From NCBI RefSeq assembly GCF_034424625.1, contig NZ_CP139976.1:2914001-2978000 (forward strand): a stretch of 64,000 nt of DNA. Direction: 5' to 3'. Made by a program: the position numbers and the translations under genes. The stretch is from Janthinobacterium lividum. Its GTDB lineage: Bacteria; Pseudomonadota; Gammaproteobacteria; Burkholderiales; Burkholderiaceae_D. This document shows, piece after piece, positions 10,832 to 23,313 of the stretch (its first letter is position 1; every line of letters starts with the position of its first letter). Under the pieces are notes generated by a model that saw nothing but the letters and a program-made list of their open reading frames with translations, ran no database searches and had not been told where the DNA came from.

Positions 10832-11887
10832 ATGGGCACTCGACTAGGAGACTTGGTCGAACGCTTCGGCGGGCAGTTGGCGGGCGATCCCAACCTGGAA
10901 GTTTCAGGCATCGCACCGCTGGCCGACGCCGGCGCTTCGCACATCAGCTTTCTCAGCAACAGCAAATTCCGCGCACAGGCCGCCCAGAGCGGCGCCGCGG
11001 CGCTGATCCTCACGCCGGCCGACGACGCGCTGATCGGCGGCGACTACGCCGGCGCGCGTATCGTCACCCCGAATCCCTATGTGTATTTCGCGCGCGCGGC
11101 GCAGTATTTCGCCGCCCTGCACGAGATCAAGGCCCCGGTCGGCATCCATCCGGGCGCCTTTGTCGACGCCAGCGCGCAGGTTGACGCCAGCGCCTCCGTC
11201 GGCGTGCATGCGGTGATCGAAGCGGGCGCCGTGATCGGTGCCGGCTGCGTCATCGGCGCCGGCTGCGTGGTGGGCCGCGACGCCGTCATCGGCGCCGGTA
11301 CCCAGCTGTTCGCCAACGTGACCTTCCACGCGCGCTGCGTGATCGGCCAGCGCGGCATCATCCATTCGGGCGCCGTGATCGGCACCGACGGATTCGGCTT
11401 CGCCAACGAAGGCGGCGTGTATATCAAGATTCCGCAGACGGGCAGGGTGGTGATCGGTGACGATGTCGATATCGGCGCCAACACCACCATCGACCGTGGC
11501 GCACTGGCCGACACCATCATCGAAGATGGCGTCAAGCTCGATAACCAGATCCAGATCGGCCACAACTGCCATATCGGCGCGCACACGGCCATGGCCGGCT
11601 GCGTCGGCGTGGCCGGCAGCGCCATCATCGGCAAGTATTGCACCTTTGGCGGTGCCGCCATGGTGCTGGGCCACCTGACCATTGCCGACCGCGTCCACGT
11701 GGGCTCGGGCAGCATGGTTTCGCGTTCGATCCTGGAAGCGGGCCAGTACACGGGCTTCTATCCGCTGGCCAAGAACGCCGACTGGGAAAAGAGCGCCGCC
11801 ATCGTGCGCAACCTGTCAAGCATGCGCGAGAAGATACGCGCGCTTGAAAAAACAATTAAAACACTGACCACGCAAGACGAAAAATGA
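10832..11887 (+). CDS. lpxD: UDP-3-O-(3-hydroxyacyl)glucosamine N-acyltransferase
   Basis: Third step of lipid A synthesis, adding the second hydroxyacyl chain to UDP-acylglucosamine. The 351-residue protein has an N-terminal uridine-binding domain and then a long left-handed beta-helix of hexapeptide repeats (many VIGAG and CVIG-type units). The [11 protein letters not shown] active-site region carries the catalytic His. It overlaps fabZ by 4 bases. Confidence 0.97.
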   Translation: MGTRLGDLVERFGGQLAGDPNLEVSGIAPLADAGASHISFLSNSKFRAQAAQSGAAALILTPADDALIGGDYAGARIVTPNPYVYFARAAQYFAALHEIKAPVGIHPGAFVDASAQVDASASVGVHAVIEAGAVIGAGCVIGAGCVVGRDAVIGAGTQLFANVTFHARCVIGQRGIIHSGAVIGTDGFGFANEGGVYIKIPQTGRVVIGDDVDIGANTTIDRGALADTIIEDGVKLDNQIQIGHNCHIGAHTAMAGCVGVAGSAIIGKYCTFGGAAMVLGHLTIADRVHVGSGSMVSRSILEAGQYTGFYPLAKNADWEKSAAIVRNLSSMREKIRALEKTIKTLTTQDEK

Positions 11888-12378
11888 CTACTGAAAAAAA
11901 GACCCTCGACATCCTCGCCATCAAATCGCTGCTGCCGCACCGTTACCCGCTGCTGCTGGTTGACCGCGTGCTGGACTGGGAAGCGAACAAAACCATCACC
12001 GCCATCAAGAACGTGACGGTCAACGAAGAGTTTTTCCAGGGCCATTTCCCGCACAAGCCAGTCATGCCTGGCGTGCTGATGATCGAAGCGCTGGCGCAGA
12101 CGGCGGCCTTGCTGTCGTTCCTGACGATGGGCGTGAAGCCGGACGAAAATTCGGTGGTGTACTTTGTCGGCATCGACAATGCGCGCTTCAAGCGTCCTGT
12201 CGAGCCGGGCGACCAGCTGAAGATGGATGTGGAAATCCTGCGCGTCTCGCGCGGCATCTGGAAATACAAGGCCGTCGGTACGGTCGACGGCAAGCTGGCG
12301 GTGGAAGCGGAACTGATGTGCACCATCCGCAGCGCGCAGGATGCGAGCCAGTCTGCGAGCCAGCCAGCGGGGCAGTAA
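11884..12378 (+). CDS. fabZ: 3-hydroxyacyl-[acyl-carrier-protein] dehydratase FabZ
   Basis: Dehydrates 3-hydroxyacyl-ACP in fatty acid elongation and competes with LpxA and LpxD for the same substrate. The 164-residue hot-dog protein has [14 protein letters not shown] near the N terminus and the catalytic pair His54 ([11 protein letters not shown]) and Glu68. The C-terminal tail is Ser/Gln-rich and longer than in many homologues. It lies inside the lpxD-fabZ-lpxA-lpxB block. Confidence 0.97.
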   Translation: MTTEKKTLDILAIKSLLPHRYPLLLVDRVLDWEANKTITAIKNVTVNEEFFQGHFPHKPVMPGVLMIEALAQTAALLSFLTMGVKPDENSVVYFVGIDNARFKRPVEPGDQLKMDVEILRVSRGIWKYKAVGTVDGKLAVEAELMCTIRSAQDASQSASQPAGQ

Positions 12379-12379
12379 C

Positions 12380-13171
12380 ATGGCGGCCATCCACTCCACG
12401 GCAGTCATCGACCCGAAGGCCGAGCTCGACAGTTCGGTCGAGGTGGGTCCGTACACCATCATCGGTCCGCACGTGCGCATCGGCGCCGGTACCAAGGTTG
12501 GCCCGCACGTGGTGATCGACGGGCACACGACGATCGGCAGCGATAACCACCTGTTCCAGTTTTCCTCCATCGGCGCGCAGCCGCAGGACAAAAAATGGGC
12601 GGGCGAGGCGACGCGCCTGGAAATCGGCGACCGCAACACCATCCGCGAATTCTGCACCTTCAACACGGGCACCGTGCAGGGCGGCGGCGTGACGCGCCTG
12701 GGCAATGACAACTGGATTTCGGCGTATGTGCACCTGGCGCACGACTGCCTGGTGGGCAACAACACGATTTTTTCGAACAACGCGCAGCTGGCGGGCCACG
12801 TGGAGATCGGCGACTGGGTCATCATGAGCGGCTTCGCCAATGTGCACCAGTTCTGCAAGATCGGCGCGCACGCTTTTGTCGGCATGAGCACCAGCCTGAC
12901 GCAGGACGTGCCACCGTTCGTCCTGTTGAACGGCAATCCGGCGCAGGCGCATGGCGTCAATATCGAGGGCTTGAAACGCCGCGGCTTTACGCGCGAGCAG
13001 ATCAACGGCATCCGCACCGCGTATAAACTCATCTACCGCTCGGGACTGACCCTGGAAGAATCCAAGGCTGCCCTGTTCGAAGAAGAGGCGGCATCGTCGC
13101 CCGAGGTGGCGCAACACATTCGTGCCATGCGCGAATTCCTTGGCGTGGCGTCGCGTGGCATCGTCCGCTGA
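12380..13171 (+). CDS. lpxA: UDP-N-acetylglucosamine O-acyltransferase
   Basis: First step of lipid A synthesis. The 263-residue protein is a left-handed beta-helix of hexapeptide repeats with the catalytic His at about residue 121 (AHDCLVGN) and a helical C-terminal domain. The ATG at 12380, just after the fabZ stop, gives the family's normal N terminus (MAAIHSTAVIDPKA). It overlaps the start of lpxB. Confidence 0.97.
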   Translation: MAAIHSTAVIDPKAELDSSVEVGPYTIIGPHVRIGAGTKVGPHVVIDGHTTIGSDNHLFQFSSIGAQPQDKKWAGEATRLEIGDRNTIREFCTFNTGTVQGGGVTRLGNDNWISAYVHLAHDCLVGNNTIFSNNAQLAGHVEIGDWVIMSGFANVHQFCKIGAHAFVGMSTSLTQDVPPFVLLNGNPAQAHGVNIEGLKRRGFTREQINGIRTAYKLIYRSGLTLEESKAALFEEEAASSPEVAQHIRAMREFLGVASRGIVR

Positions 13172-14339
13172 CCAGTTCGGCGGCCGGCCGGTCGCCAATG
13201 TCGCCATCGTCGCCGGCGAGGTGTCGGGCGACCTGCTGGCCAGCCGGCTGCTGTCCGGCCTCGTGCCGCAGCTGCCCGGTGCCCGCTTTCACGGCATCGG
13301 CGGCGAGCACATGGCCAGGCAGGGTTTCGTGTCCGACTGGCCGCTCGACAAGCTGACCGTGCGGGGCCTGTTCGAGATCATTCCCCGCTACCGCGAAATC
13401 AAGGGCATCCAGAACGCGCTGCGCGACCAGTTGCTGGCCGAACGGCCCGCCGTCTTCATCGGCGCCGACTACCCGGGCTTCAACCTGGGACTGGAACAGC
13501 AGCTCAAGGAAGGCGGCATCCCCACCGTGCACTACATCGGGCCGCAGATATGGGCCTGGCGCGGTGGCCGCATCAAGAAAATCATCAAGGCCGTCTCGCA
13601 CATGCTGGTGATCTTCCCCTTCGAGGAAGAGATCTACCGCAAGGCGGGCGTGCCCGTCACCTATGTCGGCCATCCGCTGGCTGAAATGATTCCGTTGCAG
13701 CCCGACGAAGCGGCCGCGCGCCGCACTTTGGGCTTGCCGGAAGACGCGAATGTCGTGACCCTGATGCCAGGCAGCCGCATGGGCGAACTCAAATACAATA
13801 CGGTGGCCTTTGTCGGTGCCTGCAAGCTGCTGCTGGCGCGCGACCGCTCCCTGCGTTTCGTCGCGCCCATGGCCGGTGAAAAGCAGCGCCAGTACTTCCT
13901 GCAATTGATTGCGGAAGCAGGCTTGCAGGACGTCGAGATCCTGCTCACCGACGGCGGCTCGCACACTGCCATCTGCGCCGCCGATGCGGTGCTGGTGGCG
14001 TCCGGCACGGCCTCGCTGGAAGTGGCGCTGTACAAGAAGCCCATGGTCATCGCCTACAAGATGATGCGCGCGTCGTGGGAAATCATGCGTCACATGGGTT
14101 ACCAGCCGTGGATTGGTTTGCCCAACATCCTGGCGCGCGATTACCTGGTGCCCGAGCTGCTGCAAAACGCGGCCAGCCCCGAATCGCTGGCCGAGGCCAT
14201 GTGGCAGCAGCTGAGCGACGTGCCGGGCCGCCTGCGCCTGGTGCAGCGCTTCACGGACATGCACCACAGCCTGCTGCGCGACAGCGCGCGAGAGAGCGCC
14301 AACGCCGTCATGCAAGTCATCGCCGCCACTCGCAAGTAA
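13155..14339 (+). CDS. lpxB: Lipid-A-disaccharide synthase
   Basis: Glycosyltransferase that joins UDP-diacylglucosamine and lipid X. The conserved N terminus is [13 protein letters not shown], and [23 protein letters not shown] and [10 protein letters not shown] follow. The start is unsure: the GTG at 13155 gives a short leader before VAIVAGE, while an in-frame ATG at 13122 would add 11 residues. Both overlap lpxA. There is no strong Shine-Dalgarno before either, consistent with coupling to lpxA. Confidence 0.93.
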   Translation: MASSADQFGGRPVANVAIVAGEVSGDLLASRLLSGLVPQLPGARFHGIGGEHMARQGFVSDWPLDKLTVRGLFEIIPRYREIKGIQNALRDQLLAERPAVFIGADYPGFNLGLEQQLKEGGIPTVHYIGPQIWAWRGGRIKKIIKAVSHMLVIFPFEEEIYRKAGVPVTYVGHPLAEMIPLQPDEAAARRTLGLPEDANVVTLMPGSRMGELKYNTVAFVGACKLLLARDRSLRFVAPMAGEKQRQYFLQLIAEAGLQDVEILLTDGGSHTAICAADAVLVASGTASLEVALYKKPMVIAYKMMRASWEIMRHMGYQPWIGLPNILARDYLVPELLQNAASPESLAEAMWQQLSDVPGRLRLVQRFTDMHHSLLRDSARESANAVMQVIAATRK

Positions 14340-14383
14340 GCCCCGATCACCGCTTCAACCGCAGTACCAACCAAAGATTCAAC

Positions 14384-15022
14384 GTGAAAAATATCTATCC
14401 CGGCCTGTTTGATGACTTGCCATTCTCGCTCGATGAAATCGTCTGCGGCGTCGACGAGGCAGGACGCGGTCCGCTGGCCGGCCCCGTGTTCGCCGCCGCC
14501 GTGATCCTCGACCCGAACCAGCCTATCGACGGCTTGCGCGACTCGAAAAAACTCAGCGAAACCAGGCGCGACTTGCTGGCGCCGCAGATCAAGGCCAAGG
14601 CTCTGGCCTGGGCCATCGCCGAAGCGTCGGAAGAAGAGATCGACCGCCTGAATATTTTGCAGGCGTCGATGCTGGCCATGCGCCGCGCCGTCGAGGCGTT
14701 GGCTACCGTGCCGACCCTGGCCCTGATCGACGGCAACCGCTGCCCCGTGATGCCGATACGCGGCATGGCCATCATTGGTGGCGACGACAAGGTCGATTCG
14801 ATCTCCGCCGCCTCGATCCTGGCCAAGACGGCGCGCGACGCGGCCCTGGTACACCTGCATGCGGCCTATCCCGAATACTGCTTCGACCAGCACAAGGGCT
14901 ACGGCACCAAGCTGCACCTCGAGCGCCTGCACCTGCACGGCGCCTCGCCCGTGCACCGCCGCTCGTTCGCGCCCGTGCGCAACGTGATCGCCCTGTTTGG
15001 CGGACAGGAGGTGGCGGCATGA
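14384..15022 (+). CDS. rnhB: Ribonuclease HII
   Basis: Removes RNA from RNA-DNA hybrids and misincorporated ribonucleotides. The 212-residue protein has the catalytic DEAGRG motif (Asp24, Glu25) and the later [15 protein letters not shown] block. A GTG at 14384 is the best start, giving VKNIYPGLF before the core; the only upstream in-frame option lies inside lpxB. It overlaps the next gene by 4 bases. Confidence 0.95.
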   Translation: MKNIYPGLFDDLPFSLDEIVCGVDEAGRGPLAGPVFAAAVILDPNQPIDGLRDSKKLSETRRDLLAPQIKAKALAWAIAEASEEEIDRLNILQASMLAMRRAVEALATVPTLALIDGNRCPVMPIRGMAIIGGDDKVDSISAASILAKTARDAALVHLHAAYPEYCFDQHKGYGTKLHLERLHLHGASPVHRRSFAPVRNVIALFGGQEVAA

Positions 15023-15804
15023 AGACGATTACCTCGCGCGACAATGCGCAATACAAGGATTTGCTGAAGCTGGCGGGCAGTTCGCAGGCGCGCCGCAAGT
15101 CGGGCCGCACCCTGCTCGACGGCGTGCACCTGTGCCAGTCCTACCTGCAGCTGCGCGGCATGCCGGAGCAATGTATCGTCAGCGAAAGCGCCTTGCAGAA
15201 CGGGGAAGTGGCGGACATCGTCGGCCAGCTGGAAAGCCAGCGCGCGCACGTGCTGGGCTTGCCCGACGCGCTGTATAACGCCGTGAGCCAGGTCGAACAT
15301 GGCGTGGGCGTGATGTTCCTCATCGAGACGCCGGAACGGGCCGTCACGCAGCCCCTGGGCGTGTCGGCCGTGCTGCTCGATAACCTGCAAGACCCGGGCA
15401 ACGTGGGCTCCATCCTGCGCAGCGCGGCCGCCGCCGGCATCATGCAGGTGTACTGCAGCGCCGGCACGGCCTTCTGCTGGTCGCCGAAGGTGCTGCGTGC
15501 GGCGATGGGCGCGCATTTCGTGCTCGACATCTTTGAAAACGTCGACCTGGCGGCGCTGGTGGCGGGCGCCAAGGTGGCGACCCTCGCCACCAGCGGCTAT
15601 GCCACGCAGCGCCTGTACGACGTCGACCTGCGCCAGCCCGTCGCGTGGCTGTTCGGCCATGAAGGGCAGGGCGTCGCCGACGACCTGCTGTCGATGGCCA
15701 CGCACCAAGTGGTCATTCCCCACCTGGGCCAGATCGAATCGCTGAACGTGGCTGCCTGCGCCGCCGTCTGCTTCTTCGAGCAGCTGCGCCAGGGCCAGGC
15801 CTGA
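15019..15804 (+). CDS. TrmH/SpoU-family RNA 2'-O-methyltransferase
   Basis: S-adenosylmethionine-dependent methyltransferase acting on rRNA or tRNA ribose. The 261-residue protein has an N-terminal substrate-binding domain ([23 protein letters not shown]) and the C-terminal knotted SPOUT domain with [26 protein letters not shown] and [15 protein letters not shown]. Which nucleotide it modifies cannot be told from sequence. It overlaps rnhB by 4 bases. Confidence 0.93.
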   Translation: MKTITSRDNAQYKDLLKLAGSSQARRKSGRTLLDGVHLCQSYLQLRGMPEQCIVSESALQNGEVADIVGQLESQRAHVLGLPDALYNAVSQVEHGVGVMFLIETPERAVTQPLGVSAVLLDNLQDPGNVGSILRSAAAAGIMQVYCSAGTAFCWSPKVLRAAMGAHFVLDIFENVDLAALVAGAKVATLATSGYATQRLYDVDLRQPVAWLFGHEGQGVADDLLSMATHQVVIPHLGQIESLNVAACAAVCFFEQLRQGQA

Positions 15805-15815
15805 ACAGGGTAGCC

Positions 15816-17018
15816 ATGTCTTTCGCCCTGCTCGCCGACGGTGCCGCACGTGACGAGGCCTGGTGGCGCCAGGTGGCCGCGTTGTATCCCGCGCCGCCGG
15901 ACGCCATCGTCAATCTCGAGCATGGCTATTTCGGCGCCATGGCCGCGCCCGTGCAAGCCGCCTTCGAGCAGGCCGTGCGCTACACCAACGAGCAACTGAG
16001 TCCTTTCGTGCGCGGCGAGTTCACGCGCACGCATGTGGATATTCTGCGCCAGCGCGTCGCTGCGCTGATCCACGCGGAGCCGCGCGAGATACTGCTGACC
16101 CGCAGCGGCACCGAGTCGATGCAGGTGCTGATCACGCAATACCACGGCCTGGCGCCCGGTGATACGGTACTGTGGAGCAATCTCGACTATCCGGCCATGC
16201 GCACGGCCATGCGCTGGCTGGCGCAGCGCCGTGGCGTCACCAGCACGCAAGTCACATTGCACTTGCCCATCAGCGATGACGAGATCGTCGCCAGTTACGC
16301 GCAAGCCATGCGCCAGGCCGTCAAGCCCAAGTTGCTGCTGCTGTCGCAGGTGGCGCCGGCCAACGGCCAGCAACTGCCAGTGCAAGCCATCATGGCGCTG
16401 GCGCGCGAGCACGGCATCGACGTGCTGCTCGATAGCGCCCATGCGCTGGGGCAGGTCGACGTGGACGTGCAAGCCATGGGCGTCGATTTTGCCGGCTTCA
16501 ATCTGCACAAATGGCTGGGGGCGCCGGCGGGACTGGGTATCGTGTATATCCGCGCATCGCAGCTGCACAAGATCGAACCACACTTTGGCGACGATGATTA
16601 TCCGCCCGACGATATCCGCGGCCGCCTGCACATGGGCATGCCGCCGATCGGCGCCATCCTGGCCGCGCCTGCCGCATTGGACTTCCATGCGCGTATGGGC
16701 GGCACGCCGGCGAAGAATGAACGCCTGGCCTGGCTGCGCCATTACTGGGTCAGCCGCGTCGCGCAACTGCCTGGCGTGCGCATGTTGTCTCCGCTCGATG
16801 CCAGGCGTGGCACGGCGCTGGTGGCCTTTGCCGTCGATGGCATGCGTGCGCGGGAACTGCAGCAGGTTTTATTGCACCGCTTCGGCGTGTTTACCGTCGA
16901 ACGCAATATCGGCGATACCGATGTCGTGCGCGCAACGGTGGCCGTCACGACGCAGACCAGCGAACTCGATCAACTGGTCGCCGCGCTGACGGTGCTTTCG
17001 AGCGAAACGAACGCCTGA
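15816..17018 (+). CDS. PLP-dependent aminotransferase class V-fold protein
   Basis: Pyridoxal-phosphate enzyme related to cysteine desulfurases and isopenicillin N epimerases. The 400-residue protein has the cofactor aspartate in LLDSAHALGQ (Asp206, His209) and the Schiff-base Lys232 in NLHKWLGAPAG, spaced as in class V. AGGGTAG lies upstream of the ATG. The substrate is unknown. The desulfurase active-site cysteine loop is not evident, so an epimerase or lyase type is more likely. It converges on ppsR. Confidence 0.88.
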   Translation: MSFALLADGAARDEAWWRQVAALYPAPPDAIVNLEHGYFGAMAAPVQAAFEQAVRYTNEQLSPFVRGEFTRTHVDILRQRVAALIHAEPREILLTRSGTESMQVLITQYHGLAPGDTVLWSNLDYPAMRTAMRWLAQRRGVTSTQVTLHLPISDDEIVASYAQAMRQAVKPKLLLLSQVAPANGQQLPVQAIMALAREHGIDVLLDSAHALGQVDVDVQAMGVDFAGFNLHKWLGAPAGLGIVYIRASQLHKIEPHFGDDDYPPDDIRGRLHMGMPPIGAILAAPAALDFHARMGGTPAKNERLAWLRHYWVSRVAQLPGVRMLSPLDARRGTALVAFAVDGMRARELQQVLLHRFGVFTVERNIGDTDVVRATVAVTTQTSELDQLVAALTVLSSETNA

Positions 17019-17054
17019 CAAAACCGACGCGCAGCAGGTTTGGTCAAGCGTTCT
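17009..17054. terminator. Likely bidirectional terminator (copy 2 of the dispersed inverted repeat)
   Basis: AACGCCTGACAAAACC and GGTTTGGTCAAGCGTT pair at 14 of 16 positions around an 11-base loop, spanning the stops of two convergent genes. The segment CGCGCAGCAGG-N5-GTCAAGCGTTCT (17028-17054) matches the copy ending at 10817. It probably blocks readthrough in both directions. Confidence 0.5.
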
Positions 17055-17901
17055 AGTACTCGCGGCGGTTCGGCTTGATCTCCTGCAGGATCGTCGTGGA
17101 GATCTCTTCGATCGACTTGGTGGTCGACGACAGCCAGCGGATGCCCTCGCGTTTCATCATTTTTTCCGCCTCGTTGACCTCGTAACGGCAGTTTTCGATG
17201 GCCGCATACTTGCTTCCAGCGCGTCTTTCGTTGCGTATTTCCGACAAACGTTCGGGCGTAATGCTCAATCCGAAAATTTTATTCTTAAATTCCAGCAGCG
17301 CCGATGGCAGCTTGTCGCGCTCGAAATCGTCGGGAATCAGCGGATAATTGGCCGCCTTGATACCGTATTGCATGGCCAGATACAGGCTGGTCGGGGTCTT
17401 GCCAGAGCGTGACACACCCACCAGAATGACATCGGCCGAGGACAGGTTCTTGTGCGACTGGCCATCGTCGTGCGCCAGCGAATAGTTGATCGCCTCGATG
17501 CGGTTCTTGTATTCCTCGCTGTCGACGATATTGTGCGAGCGCCCGATGGTATGGGTCGACATGACGCCCAGTTCCTGCTCCAGTGGGGCGACAAAGGTCT
17601 GGATCAGGTCCATGTGCATGCCGCTGGACTTGCGGATCACGGCCGACAGGTCGTTCTTCACCAGGGTGGAGAAAATGATCGGGCGCTGGCCATCGGTGGC
17701 GAACGCTTCGTTGATCTTGCGCGCCGCCTCGTAGGCCTTGTCCATGGTATCGATGAAGGGCAGGCGGATCTGGCGGAAGCGCAGATCGAACTGCGTCAGC
17801 ACCGAGTGGCCGAACGTCTCGGCGGTGATGCCGGTGCCGTCGGAAACGAAGAAGACGGTGCGGGCCGCGGAGGGCAGAGGGGGGCGTGGATCTTGTGTCA
17901 T
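17053..17901 (-). CDS. ppsR: Phosphoenolpyruvate synthase regulatory protein (kinase/pyrophosphorylase)
   Basis: Bifunctional regulator that inactivates PEP synthase by ADP-dependent phosphorylation and reactivates it by phosphate-dependent dephosphorylation. The 282-residue protein of the DUF299 family opens with [16 protein letters not shown] and carries the P-loop [17 protein letters not shown] 17901 was chosen; an in-frame TTG at 17916 would add five residues. It is divergent from ppsA, its target, and the 152-base gap must hold both promoters. Confidence 0.94.
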   Translation of the reverse strand: MTQDPRPPLPSAARTVFFVSDGTGITAETFGHSVLTQFDLRFRQIRLPFIDTMDKAYEAARKINEAFATDGQRPIIFSTLVKNDLSAVIRKSSGMHMDLIQTFVAPLEQELGVMSTHTIGRSHNIVDSEEYKNRIEAINYSLAHDDGQSHKNLSSADVILVGVSRSGKTPTSLYLAMQYGIKAANYPLIPDDFERDKLPSALLEFKNKIFGLSITPERLSEIRNERRAGSKYAAIENCRYEVNEAEKMMKREGIRWLSSTTKSIEEISTTILQEIKPNRREY

Positions 17902-18053
17902 GGGTTTTCGGATCAAGATTGTGCGTCGTCAATTTGCGCCGCACAAGGTAAAATGGCTGCAACGGTATGATTGTGCTGCACGACGCCAAGAATAACAAGA
18001 AGACTGTCTGTGCGCCGCGCGTAAAGATTTCTATCATCAGTAAGGGTGTCATT

Positions 18054-20486
<2,433 letters not shown>

Positions 20487-20505
20487 GCATCTTTCCCGCC
20501 CTTTG

Positions 20506-20542
20506 AAAACCCGCTGCCGCTCACCCGGCAGCGGGTTTTTTT
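20506..20542 (+). terminator. Intrinsic terminator after ppsA
   Basis: CCCGCTGCCG and CGGCAGCGGG form a perfect 10-bp stem with a 6-base loop, followed by seven T residues. Confidence 0.9.
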
Positions 20543-20632
20543 ATGCCTGCCACGCGGCGCACGGCAGTATTCGATGGGCTTGCTCCAGATCAGCTAAAAT
20601 GATTTCACCAATACATTGAAACAGGAGTTCAC

Positions 20633-21130
20633 ATGGCAAGCAAGAAACCGAGCAAAGTGGCAAAGATCGATATCGGCATTTCCGAAGCGGACCGCGCGAA
20701 GATTGCGGAAGGCCTGTCCGGCCTGCTGGCCGACAGCTACACCTTGTACCTGATGACCCATAATTTTCACTGGAACGTCAAGGGGCCGATGTTCAACACC
20801 CTGCACCTGATGTTCATGACGCAATACACGGAGCAGTGGGCCGCGCTGGACCTGATCGCCGAGCGCATCCGCGCTCTCGGCTACCCGGCGCCCGGTACCT
20901 ACAAGGAATTCGTCAAGCTGGCCTCGATCAAGGAAATCGACGGCGTGCCGCCGGCGCTGGACATGGTCAGCCACCTGGTATCGGCACAGGAAGCAACTGC
21001 GCGCACGGCGCGCCGCCTGTTCCCGCTGCTGGAAAAGGCCAATGACCAGCCGACGGCCGACCTGATCACGCAGCGCCTGGATTTGCATGAAAAGACGGCG
21101 TGGATGCTGCGCAGCCTGCTCGAGGAATAA
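20633..21130 (+). CDS. dps: Dps-family ferritin-like DNA protection protein
   Basis: Iron-storing dodecamer that protects DNA under starvation and oxidative stress. The 165-residue protein has the Dps ferroxidase signature HNFHWNVKGP, followed by FMTQYTEQWAALDLIAERIRALG, with ligands contributed across the dimer interface. A Lys-rich N-terminal tail (ASKKPSKVAK) may bind DNA. AGGAG lies before the ATG. It is monocistronic, between two terminators. Confidence 0.94.
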   Translation: MASKKPSKVAKIDIGISEADRAKIAEGLSGLLADSYTLYLMTHNFHWNVKGPMFNTLHLMFMTQYTEQWAALDLIAERIRALGYPAPGTYKEFVKLASIKEIDGVPPALDMVSHLVSAQEATARTARRLFPLLEKANDQPTADLITQRLDLHEKTAWMLRSLLEE

Positions 21131-21243
21131 AGGCCGGGCCTGCGGCGCTAATTCGCCCCCGCCTATTGACGTCATCAGGAATTGCGTTAGACTGCTTGTA
21201 TATAGGTGTTTGGCAAGAATAATATCAGGCAGTAATACGCATT

Positions 21244-21278
21244 AAACCCCGTCGCTTATATAGGCTACGGGGTTTTTT
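21244..21278 (+). terminator. Intrinsic terminator upstream of the nfeD gene
   Basis: AACCCCGT and ACGGGGTT pair across a 14-base loop and run into six T residues. It lies 110 bases after dps and just before the nfeD-like gene. Confidence 0.7.
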
Positions 21279-21307
21279 ATTTTCGGATTCGCAAAGATGG
21301 AGGCATC

Positions 21308-21724
21308 ATGGCTGAATGGGTAGGCTGGTTTGTGGCAGCTGGCGCGGTATTGATCCTGGAGCTGTTTACGGGTACGTTTTATTTGCTGATGATTGCCATC
21401 GGCATCAGTGCCGGAGGACTGGTGGCGCTGGCGGGCGGCAATGGCGGCTGGCAAGCCCTGACGGCCGCCATTGTCGGCGTGGCGGCCACCCTGTTATTGC
21501 GGCGCAGCCGTTTTGGCAAGGCGGCGCGGCGCGATGCGGCGCAGGACCCGAATGTGAATCTCGATATCGGCCAAAGCGTAGCGGTCGCGCATTGGGTCGA
21601 TGGCGCGGCGCGCGTCATGTACCGCGGCGCCTTGTGGGATGTGGAGCTGATTCCCGGTGGCGATACGCAAGCCGGCCATTACACCATACATGCCGTGCGT
21701 GGCAGCCGTTTGATTGTTGGATAA
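21308..21724 (+). CDS. NfeD-like membrane protein
   Basis: Short NfeD protein, usually paired with a stomatin-type SPFH protein in membrane quality control. The 138-residue protein has three hydrophobic segments (about 5-30, 35-50, 52-65) and a C-terminal OB-like domain (GQSVAVAHWVDGAARVMYRGALWDVEL). GGAGG precedes the ATG. It lies 15 bases before its usual partner, the SPFH gene. Confidence 0.88.
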   Translation: MAEWVGWFVAAGAVLILELFTGTFYLLMIAIGISAGGLVALAGGNGGWQALTAAIVGVAATLLLRRSRFGKAARRDAAQDPNVNLDIGQSVAVAHWVDGAARVMYRGALWDVELIPGGDTQAGHYTIHAVRGSRLIVG

Positions 21725-21739
21725 CCTGGAGAGTAGATT

Positions 21740-22684
21740 ATGGAAGTAAGCACTGGTAGCGTGTCGCTGATCTTGTTATTGCTGGCATTGGTATTTGTCT
21801 TCAAGACGGTCAATGTGGTGCCGCAGCAGCATGCCTGGGTGGTGGAGCGTCTGGGCAAGTTTCACGCGGTATTGGGTCCTGGCCTGAATATTGTCGTGCC
21901 TTTTGTCGACCGTATCGCCTACAAGCACGTGCTCAAGGAAATTCCGCTCGACGTGCCGCCGCAGGTGTGCATCACCCGCGACAATACGCAATTGCAGGTC
22001 GATGGCATTCTGTATTTCCAGATTACCGATGCCATGCGTGCTTCATATGGCTCGTCGAATTATATTGCCGCCATTACGCAACTGGCGCAAACGACCTTGC
22101 GTTCGGTGATCGGTAAAATGGAACTCGACAAGACATTTGAAGAACGCGACCATATCAATACGGCCATCGTGAATGCCATCGATGAATCGGCGGCGAATTG
22201 GGGCGTCAAGGTATTGCGCTATGAAATCAAGGATTTGACGCCGCCCAAGGAAATCCTGCATGCGATGCAGGCACAGATTACGGCCGAACGCGAAAAGCGC
22301 GCCCTGATTGCCGCCTCGGAAGGGCGCAAGCAGGAACAGATCAATATCGCCAGCGGTGAGCGCGAAGCGGCCATTGCCCGCTCCGAAGGCGAGAAGCAGG
22401 CCTCGATCAACCGTGCCGAAGGCCAGGCCACGGCCATCGTCGCGCTGGCGCAAGCCAGTGCTGAGGCGCTGCGCCAGGTGGGTGCCGCCATTCGCGAACC
22501 GGGCGGGGAAGATGCCGTGAACCTGAAAGTAGCCGAGCAGTATGTGGGCGCGTTCGCACAATTGGCGAAAACCAATAACTCGATTATCGTGCCGGCGAAT
22601 CTGGGCGATATGAGCGGTTTGATCGCCACGGCGATGCAGGTGGTGAAAACGCAGAAGCCGAAAGGCAGCGTGGCGATTCCCTGA
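21740..22684 (+). CDS. SPFH/stomatin-family protein (QmcA-like)
   Basis: Membrane-anchored SPFH (band 7) scaffold that forms microdomain cages. The 314-residue protein has one N-terminal transmembrane helix (about 8-25), then the band-7 domain with VVPQQHAWVVERLGKFHAVLGPGLN, and an Ala/Glu-rich coiled coil (AEREKRALIAASEGRKQ, NRAEGQATAIVALAQASAEAL). It forms a two-gene unit with nfeD and is closed by a terminator. Confidence 0.92.
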   Translation: MEVSTGSVSLILLLLALVFVFKTVNVVPQQHAWVVERLGKFHAVLGPGLNIVVPFVDRIAYKHVLKEIPLDVPPQVCITRDNTQLQVDGILYFQITDAMRASYGSSNYIAAITQLAQTTLRSVIGKMELDKTFEERDHINTAIVNAIDESAANWGVKVLRYEIKDLTPPKEILHAMQAQITAEREKRALIAASEGRKQEQINIASGEREAAIARSEGEKQASINRAEGQATAIVALAQASAEALRQVGAAIREPGGEDAVNLKVAEQYVGAFAQLAKTNNSIIVPANLGDMSGLIATAMQVVKTQKPKGSVAIP

Positions 22685-22723
22685 TTGCCTGGTGAATAGC
22701 AAACTCGTAGCAGGTTTGTCTTT

Positions 22724-22753
22724 AAAACTGCCCGCCATATCGCGGGCAGTTTT
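22724..22753 (+). terminator. Intrinsic terminator after the SPFH gene
   Basis: AAAACTGCCCGC and GCGGGCAGTTTT form a 12-bp stem around a 6-base loop. With its A- and T-rich ends it can work in both directions. Confidence 0.8.
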
Positions 22754-23313
22754 CAATTGCGCCATTGGAATATATGCTGGCAGACGGGCTGGAGTATCTG
22801 CGCTTGAATCCATAACGTTGAAATCTTTTCTTTATGCTATGCTGTGCGCACTTTCGGGCTTATATGCTGTCGTGCGACGCTTATCTTTTTGATTAAGTAG
22901 AATCTGCGGCTCATGCATGGCTATGATTGCGCCGATATCCGCGACGGATACTTGAGAGGAATTTTGGAGTTGATGCATAAGGGCGATAGTATTGCTCCCA
23001 TGTATATTTTGAATTGCAATTTATAATTACTATAAATTGCAATGAAACAAAAAGTACTGCAAAATAAATACTGCCGATGGCGCTGTATTGAACCGCAGCC
23101 GTACAAAGCGGAGACGCTTGCACAGGCAGTTCATGCGCGATGCCGGTTCCCCATGCTGGAAGGATTACACTGTTTGAAAGCCAGGGAAGCAGGTTTTTTG
23201 GTAAAAGAATTGTAAAAAACAATCAAATCTGAAGAAAAATCACCTCAGTCGCGTTACAATTGGATAGAATTTAACTGTTCAGTTATATTTTTCAACTCAC
23301 ACAAGGAAATATC
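22754..23313. other. AT-rich region upstream of the H-NS-like gene
   Basis: About 560 bases without a supportable gene, clearly richer in A and T than the rest of the window. It contains a perfect inverted repeat at 23014-23042 and a TAGAAT (23265-23270) that could be a -10 element 49 bases before the next ATG, without a recognisable -35. One minus-strand frame of 103 codons (22911-23222) has no coding character. Confidence 0.6.
23014..23042. promoter_or_regulatory. Perfect AT-rich palindrome upstream of the H-NS-like gene
   Basis: TTGCAATTTATA (23014-23025) and TATAAATTGCAA (23031-23042) are perfect 12-base arms with a 5-base spacer (ATTAC), 271 bases before the start codon. AT-rich curved DNA and such inverted repeats are typical sites for H-NS-type binding, so autoregulation is a reasonable guess. 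A cruciform or other operator is possible. Confidence 0.45.

Noticed and set aside
20580..20600. TTGCTC and TAAAAT as a dps promoter
   Set aside because: The spacing is 9 bases, far too short for sigma-70.
22818..22843. TTGAAA and TATGCT as a promoter after the SPFH gene
   Set aside because: Spacing is 9 or 14 bases and no gene follows at a sensible distance.
22911..23222. 103-codon minus-strand frame in the AT-rich spacer
   Set aside because: No Shine-Dalgarno, no similarity, and it runs through the perfect palindrome; probably chance in AT-rich DNA.
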